From CAZVNZ01 sp964628515 (lineage in GTDB: Bacteria; Bacillota; Clostridia; Christensenellales; Christensenellaceae): DNA of 12,516 nt. The stretch is from assembly GCA_964628515.1 (NCBI GenBank), contig CAZVNZ010000048.1, positions 1 through 12,516 on the forward strand, given 5' to 3'. The notes below the pieces were generated by a model. The model was given only the letters and a program-made list of their open reading frames with translations, did no database searches and was not told where the DNA came from. Positions 8,230-12,516 of this stretch are shown piece after piece. Position 1 is the first letter of the stretch, and every line of letters starts with the position of its first letter. The position numbers and the translations under genes were made by a program.

Positions 8230-9459
8230 ATGATAGAAAGAGATTATTTAAGAGAACTTGCAAAAAGCTACTTAGAGCTTGCACATTTGCCAATAATGGA
8301 AGCAAGAGAAAATCAATGGTATGCACATAATGCGCTAAAAGGCGAAATACCTATGATAGTGGTTGAAATGGCTACTTTTGAAGATGATTTATTGCCTAAA
8401 AGCAACTGCGAAAGTAAATACGGCAAGGCAATGGAAAAATACTTTAATAGTGCCATTACCAATTTTGAAAAAATTAACGATGATAAAGTAGTATCACCAT
8501 ATTTTGAAATACCGGCTTCTATTAATATTAAACTGTTTGATTTAGAAGAGCAAAGGGAGTACGCAGTAGATTCCACAGGCAAAAAGTTAGGGTTTAAAGA
8601 CGAGCATTTTATTGTGGATTTAGTAAAGGATTTCCCTAAGCTCAAACACTCAACAGTAACTGTAAACAGCGAGGAAACAAATTCGTATATTAATTTTGCT
8701 CAAGATATTATTGGAGATTTAATGCCCATAGTGCAAAAAAATAAATCTTTGGAATGGACTTGCGGTATCTCTCAAAGAATAATAGAATTAATGGGAATGG
8801 AAGCACTTATGTATGCTATTTTAGATTGCCCCAATGTGGTAAAAGAGTTATACGATTTTGTTTGCGAGGACATAATAAACATATATAGAATTATGGAAAA
8901 AAATAATGCACTTACCGCCAACAACAAAAACGATTACGCAGGTGCAGGCAGTTACGGTTTTACTAAAGAGCTTAATCCACAAGGCAATATTACATCAAAA
9001 ATGTTGTGGGGTAATATGAACTCTCAAGAAACCACTGTTATTTCTCCCGAGATGTACGAGGAATTTGTTTTTCCCTCCTACTTAAAGCTATCAAGAGAAT
9101 TTGGGCTAACATATTATGGTTGCTGTGAAGCGGTGGACTCTATTTGGAATAACTGCGTTTCCAAATTAAACAATTTGCGCAAAGTATCCGTATCTGCATG
9201 GTGCAACGAGGAGTTTATGGGAGAGGCACTAAGAGGCGGTAAGGTAATTTATTCCAGAAAACCCAGCCCAAACTTTATAGGAGTAGGAAAAGAGTTTGAT
9301 GAAGAGGGGTACAAAAAACACATTAGCTACACGCTAAATCAAGCAAGGGGATGTACGCTTGAAATTATTCACAGAGATATTTATACGCTAAACGGAAATC
9401 TTGAAAAACCCAAAAAAGCTGTACAAATTATACGTGAATTAATAGATAAACAATGGTAG
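8230..9459 (+). CDS. Second URO-D superfamily protein, GCCE type, function unknown
   Basis: This is a 409-aa cytoplasmic protein, only distantly similar to its neighbour. The start ATG at 8230 is preferred over the in-frame GTG at 8221 because AGGTGAT at 8219-8225 lies at ribosome-binding distance from it. Recognisable segments are an N-terminal PIMEARENQW, a central CGISQRIIELMGMEALMYAI, then SPEMYEEFVFPSYLKLS, YYGCCEAVD at 295-303 and a late YSRKPSPNFIG, all typical of URO-D-like proteins found in sugar and secondary-metabolite clusters. Cys298 and Cys299 sit where methyltransferases of the superfamily carry H-x-C, and Cys309 is close by, so a different metal site is possible. The gene abuts its paralogue with almost no gap, which suggests joint expression and perhaps a complex. 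No reaction can be assigned. Confidence 0.72.
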   Translation: MIERDYLRELAKSYLELAHLPIMEARENQWYAHNALKGEIPMIVVEMATFEDDLLPKSNCESKYGKAMEKYFNSAITNFEKINDDKVVSPYFEIPASINIKLFDLEEQREYAVDSTGKKLGFKDEHFIVDLVKDFPKLKHSTVTVNSEETNSYINFAQDIIGDLMPIVQKNKSLEWTCGISQRIIELMGMEALMYAILDCPNVVKELYDFVCEDIINIYRIMEKNNALTANNKNDYAGAGSYGFTKELNPQGNITSKMLWGNMNSQETTVISPEMYEEFVFPSYLKLSREFGLTYYGCCEAVDSIWNNCVSKLNNLRKVSVSAWCNEEFMGEALRGGKVIYSRKPSPNFIGVGKEFDEEGYKKHISYTLNQARGCTLEIIHRDIYTLNGNLEKPKKAVQIIRELIDKQW

Positions 9460-9464
9460 GAGGT
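9458..9464 (+). promoter_or_regulatory. Ribosome binding site that fixes a TTG start
   Basis: AGGAGGT at 9458-9464 overlaps the stop codon of the preceding gene and lies seven bases before TTG 9471. An in-frame ATG at 9453 lies upstream of this site, and the resulting N-terminus (MVGGNIL) would be unusual. From the TTG the protein begins MKITFLGAGST, which is the standard GH4 start. Confidence 0.85.
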
Positions 9465-9470
9465 AATATT

Positions 9471-10787
9471 TTGAAAATTACATTTTTAGGTGCGGGAAGC
9501 ACAATATTTGCACAAAACGTATTGGGAGATGCTATGTGTACACCGGCATTACAGGACGCACAAATAGCCTTATACGATATTAACGAGGAAAGATTGGAAG
9601 AATCCTACATTATTTTGCAAGCAATTAATGCTAATTGCAACAAAAGTAGAGCAACCATAACCAAACATTGCGGAGTGCAAAACCGTAAACAAGCCTTAAT
9701 AAACGCAGATTTTGTTGTAAATGCTATTCAGGTGGGCGGTTACAAACCTTGTACCGTTACGGATTTTGAAATACCTAAAAAATACGGATTGCAACAAACT
9801 ATCGGAGATACCTTGGGCATAGGTGGTATAATGCGTGGACTTCGCACCCTGCCCGTAATGGAGGAGTTTGCCAAGGACATAGAGGAAGTTGCTCCAAACG
9901 CCCTATTTTTAAACTATACAAACCCAATGAGTATACTAACGGGATATATGCAAAGATATACCAAAGTTAAAACAATAGGTTTATGTCATAGTGTACAGGT
10001 TTGTAGTGAACATCTTTTACAATCACTTAAAATGGAAGATAAATTAGAGGGAAGATTTGAAACCATTGCAGGCATTAACCATATGGCATGGTTGCTTAGG
10101 ATATCGGATAAACATGGTAAAGATTTATACCCCGAAATAAAAGAAAAAGCGTTAAAAAAGAATGAAGAAGAAAAACACGAGGATATGGTAAGGTACGAAT
10201 ATATTAAACGGTTTGGCTACTACTGCACCGAATCCTCAGAGCATAACGCAGAGTATAATCCCTTTTTTATAAAAAGCAAATACCCCGAGTTAATAGAAGA
10301 ATTTAATATTCCTTTAGATGAGTACCCAAGACGATGCGAAAAACAAATAGCGGAGTGGAAGGAATTAAGCGAGAAATTAAAAAGCGATTCTGCCATTACT
10401 CACACACGTTCTAAGGAATATGCAAGCTATATTATGGAGGCGATGGTAACAAATGTGCCTTATAAAACAGGAGGTAATGTTCTAAATACAGGTTTAATTA
10501 CCAATTTAGACACAAAAGCCTGTGTAGAAGTGCCATGTATGGTAGATGCGTCGGGTATTAGTCCTTGCTACATAGGAGAGCTTCCCTTACAGTTAGCCGC
10601 CATGAATACTACAAATATAAACGTGCATCTTTTAACAATAGATGCTTACGTAAATAAAAGTATGGATAGATTGTATCAAGCGGCAATGCTTGACCCTCAC
10701 ACAGCAAGCGAGTTATCCATAGATGATATTGTTGCTATGTGCGATGAGCTCGTAGCGGCACACGGCAGTTATATGAATTTAAAATAA
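9471..10787 (+). CDS. melA: GH4 alpha-galactosidase, MelA type
   Basis: This intracellular glycosidase of family GH4 hydrolyses alpha-galactosides by an NAD+-dependent, redox-assisted elimination mechanism that needs a divalent metal. The 438-aa length is normal. GAGST at 7-11 begins the Rossmann fold that binds NAD+. NYTNPMSILT follows the fold. Metal ligands are expected to be Cys172 in GLCHSV (172-175 CHSV) and His204 in GINHMAW. TESSEHNAEY (253-262) is shared with E. coli MelA as I remember it, as are the late segments VEVPCMVDASGI, TNINVHLLTIDA and DPHTASELSIDDI. CHSV is the motif reported for alpha-galactosidases in this family. It starts with TTG. The next gene begins 21 nt after the stop. 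The family assignment is sure. Galactose specificity is likely but unproven. Confidence 0.88.
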   Translation: MKITFLGAGSTIFAQNVLGDAMCTPALQDAQIALYDINEERLEESYIILQAINANCNKSRATITKHCGVQNRKQALINADFVVNAIQVGGYKPCTVTDFEIPKKYGLQQTIGDTLGIGGIMRGLRTLPVMEEFAKDIEEVAPNALFLNYTNPMSILTGYMQRYTKVKTIGLCHSVQVCSEHLLQSLKMEDKLEGRFETIAGINHMAWLLRISDKHGKDLYPEIKEKALKKNEEEKHEDMVRYEYIKRFGYYCTESSEHNAEYNPFFIKSKYPELIEEFNIPLDEYPRRCEKQIAEWKELSEKLKSDSAITHTRSKEYASYIMEAMVTNVPYKTGGNVLNTGLITNLDTKACVEVPCMVDASGISPCYIGELPLQLAAMNTTNINVHLLTIDAYVNKSMDRLYQAAMLDPHTASELSIDDIVAMCDELVAAHGSYMNLK

Positions 10788-10808
10788 GTTAAGCTAAAGG
10801 AGATTGTT

Positions 10809-12311
10809 ATGTCATTTAAAGTATGTTTTATCGGAGCAGGCAGTTTAGGTTTTACGAGGGCTTTATTTACAGATTTAATGTCTGTTAAAGCGTTTCATAA
10901 TATAGAAGTTTCTTTTACGGATATAAACGAAAATAATTTAAAAATGGTAACAGAGCTTTGCCAAAGAGATTTGGATAAAAACAACATCAATATTAAAATA
11001 CAAGCTACTACCAACAGAAGAGAGGCATTCAAAGATGCAAAATATGTTATTAATTCGGTGCGCATAGGAGGTTTGGAAGCATTTGAAACAGATGTGGAAA
11101 TACCTTTAAAATACGGAGTGGATCAATGTGTGGGAGATACTCTTTGCATAGGAGGCATAATGTACGGGCAACGTGTAATAGCTTCCATGCTTGATTTTTG
11201 CAAGGATATGCGAGAGGTTTGTGCTCCTAATGTAATTCATCTTAATTACTCTAACCCAAATGCAATGGTTACATGGGCGTGCAATCATTACGGTAAAATA
11301 AATACCATAGGGCTATGCCACGGAGAGATACACGGAGAAACACAAATTGCGGAAGTTTTAGGCTATAACAAAGAAGAGCTTGATTTTATTTGTGCAGGGC
11401 TAAACCACCAAACTTGGTATATTTCCGTTAAATATAACGGCGTGGAATTAAAGGATAAGGTGCTTGACGGATATTTAAACAGCGAAAAATATATGCAGGA
11501 AGAAAAAGTGCGTATAGATATACTAAAGAGGTTCGGCTATTATTCCACAGAGTCTAACGGACATCTATCCGAGTATTTGGCATGGTATCGTAAGCGTCCG
11601 GAAGAAATTTTGCAATGGATAGATTTAAGCAACTGGATAAACGGCGAAACTTGCGGATATTTGCGTATGTGCAGAGAAAGCCGTAACTGGTTTGAAAAGG
11701 ATTTCCCCAATTTTATGAAAGAACCGCCCAAAAAATATGACGGGAGCGAAAGGGGGCACGAGCACGCTTCCTATATTATAGAAGGGTTAGAAACAAGAAA
11801 ACGTTACAGGGGGCATTTTAATGTTGTAAACAACGGTTGCATTACCAATTTACCCGACGATTGTATTGTGGAAGTGCCCTGCTATGTAGACGGAAACGGT
11901 ATTGCGGTAGGTAAAATCGGAGATTTACCCGACGGCTGTGCCGCTGTTTGCTCTCAAAGTGTGTGGGTACAGAGATTAGCCGTTAAAGCAGCCGTGTTTG
12001 GCGATGCAAACATACTAAAGCAATCCGCATTGTTAGACCCCCTAACAGGCGCTGTATGTAATCCGCCCGAGGTTTGGCAAATGGTGGACGAAATGCTTGT
12101 TGCACAAGAAAAATGGCTTCCTCAATACAAAAATGCAATAAAAACAGCAAAAGCAACCCTTAAACAAGCAAAGGCAAATAAGACTTTCATTACTCCCAAA
12201 AATTACAGCGGTGCGGCAAAAATAAAGGAAAAAACAATGGCGGAAATGGAAAAAGAAGCGGATAAAATGCGCAGATTAGCAAGTGCGGCAGATAAGGAAA
12301 ATGTAAAGTGA
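10809..12311 (+). CDS. GH4 glycosidase of the CHG type with extended C-terminal tail
   Basis: This is a second NAD+- and metal-dependent GH4 enzyme, 500 aa. GAGS at about 9-12 starts the NAD+ fold, NYSNPNAMVTW follows, and the metal ligands should be Cys170 in GLCHGE and His200 in GLNHQTW. TESNGHLSEY matches the region carrying active-site residues in MelA relatives. The CHG triplet differs from the CHSV of its neighbour. In family literature CHG variants have been tied to alpha-glucuronidases, so a uronic acid or another alpha-glycoside substrate is possible, but alpha-galactosidase or alpha-glucosidase activity cannot be excluded. A Lys/Ala-rich tail of about 60 residues (441-500) follows the normal end of the fold. 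AAAGGAG at 10796-10802 sets the ATG. It is the last gene before the operon terminator. Confidence 0.87.
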   Translation: MSFKVCFIGAGSLGFTRALFTDLMSVKAFHNIEVSFTDINENNLKMVTELCQRDLDKNNINIKIQATTNRREAFKDAKYVINSVRIGGLEAFETDVEIPLKYGVDQCVGDTLCIGGIMYGQRVIASMLDFCKDMREVCAPNVIHLNYSNPNAMVTWACNHYGKINTIGLCHGEIHGETQIAEVLGYNKEELDFICAGLNHQTWYISVKYNGVELKDKVLDGYLNSEKYMQEEKVRIDILKRFGYYSTESNGHLSEYLAWYRKRPEEILQWIDLSNWINGETCGYLRMCRESRNWFEKDFPNFMKEPPKKYDGSERGHEHASYIIEGLETRKRYRGHFNVVNNGCITNLPDDCIVEVPCYVDGNGIAVGKIGDLPDGCAAVCSQSVWVQRLAVKAAVFGDANILKQSALLDPLTGAVCNPPEVWQMVDEMLVAQEKWLPQYKNAIKTAKATLKQAKANKTFITPKNYSGAAKIKEKTMAEMEKEADKMRRLASAADKENVK

Positions 12312-12423
12312 TTTCTGTTTTTTGGGGGTGTCTGTGTGCCGGAGCGGGGGTAGTTTAATGAATGGGTAAGGTTTAAAATAATGGAAATACACTTAATAAT
12401 GCTATTTTTAGCAAAACATAATT
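12312..12423 (+). other. Non-coding stretch with a G-rich patch
   Basis: No credible gene is seen. Bases 12324-12350 are strikingly G-rich on the + strand (two GGGGG runs around CCGGAGC) inside otherwise AT-rich DNA. A minor hairpin GCTA-TTTT-TAGC sits at 12401-12412. A 27-codon frame starting at ATG 12381 has no ribosome binding site and runs through the terminator hairpin, so I do not call it. Confidence 0.5.
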
Positions 12424-12456
12424 TAATTAGGGGGGCTATTAAATCCCCCTTAATTA
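12424..12456 (+). terminator. Probable operon terminator hairpin
   Basis: GGGGGG at 12430-12435 faces CCCCC at 12445-12449 across a short AT-rich loop. An A-T pair, one bulged T and five further A-T pairs extend the stem (12424-12429 with 12450-12456). No clean T-run follows, only TAATTTAG, so efficiency is uncertain. The near symmetry may let it act in both directions for a gene beyond the window. Confidence 0.65.
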
Positions 12457-12484
12457 TAATTTAGCATAAATTGGAAATGTGTGT

Positions 12485-12516
12485 CAAGGGTGGCGCAGGC
12501 CATTTATTTACCCTTG
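12485..12516. repeat. Nested inverted repeat cut by the window end
   Basis: CAAGGGT at 12485-12491 is the exact reverse complement of ACCCTTG at 12510-12516, the last bases of the window. Inside lies a second small stem, TGGC-GCAG-GCCA (12491-12502). The segment is more GC-rich than its surroundings and is preceded by GTGTGT. It could be the edge of a dispersed repeat or the end of a mobile element. Its full extent is not visible. Confidence 0.55.

Noticed and set aside
7117..9459. Annotation of either gene as HemE (uroporphyrinogen decarboxylase).
   Set aside because: The sequences match divergent superfamily groups, no other tetrapyrrole genes are nearby, and the operon is for glycoside uptake and cleavage.
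12381..12464. A 27-codon frame starting at ATG 12381.
   Set aside because: It has no ribosome binding site, no recognisable content, and runs through the terminator hairpin.
1..12516. CRISPR arrays, tRNA or rRNA genes, transposases, phage genes.
   Set aside because: No regularly spaced repeats, cloverleaf-like segments, conserved rRNA blocks or transposase-like proteins were seen.

Overview
The window looks like a catabolic locus of a low-GC, strongly AT-rich Bacillota bacterium, most likely a Clostridia member. The evidence is the AT-rich codon choice, AGGAGG-like ribosome binding sites before nearly every gene, one TTG and one GTG start, a YesM/YesN-style two-component system, and a CUT1 sugar ABC transporter without its own ATPase. 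All nine genes are intact, lie on the + strand and are tightly packed.

Layout: 1-312 is non-coding and holds a convincing sigma-A-type promoter (TTGACG, 17 bp, TATTAT) and a hairpin-like repeat just before the first ribosome binding site. 313-3724 encodes a membrane histidine kinase and an overlapping AraC-type response regulator. 3725-3897 is the probable control region of the structural genes. 3898-5247 encodes a lipoprotein solute-binding protein, followed by a hairpin (5276-5312), then two permeases (5363-7103). Next come two different members of the uroporphyrinogen decarboxylase (URO-D)/MtaA superfamily (7117-9459), and then two different family 4 glycoside hydrolases (GH4): a MelA-type alpha-galactosidase with a CHSV motif (9471-10787) and a CHG-type enzyme (10809-12311). 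12312-12516 is non-coding, with G-rich patches, a terminator-like hairpin and an inverted repeat that runs to the window edge.

Proposed workflow (inference): the kinase senses an extracellular or periplasmic-side sugar signal, possibly through the binding protein, and the regulator activates the transporter operon. The transporter imports a glycoside using an ATPase encoded elsewhere. The two cytoplasmic GH4 enzymes, which use NAD+ and a divalent metal, cleave alpha-galactosyl and perhaps alpha-uronosyl or related bonds. The role of the two URO-D-fold proteins is unknown, and they are the most interesting part of the window. Their superfamily contains heme-pathway decarboxylases and corrinoid methyltransferases, yet no corrinoid protein or heme gene is present, so a role in handling a modified (for example methylated) glycoside is an open hypothesis.
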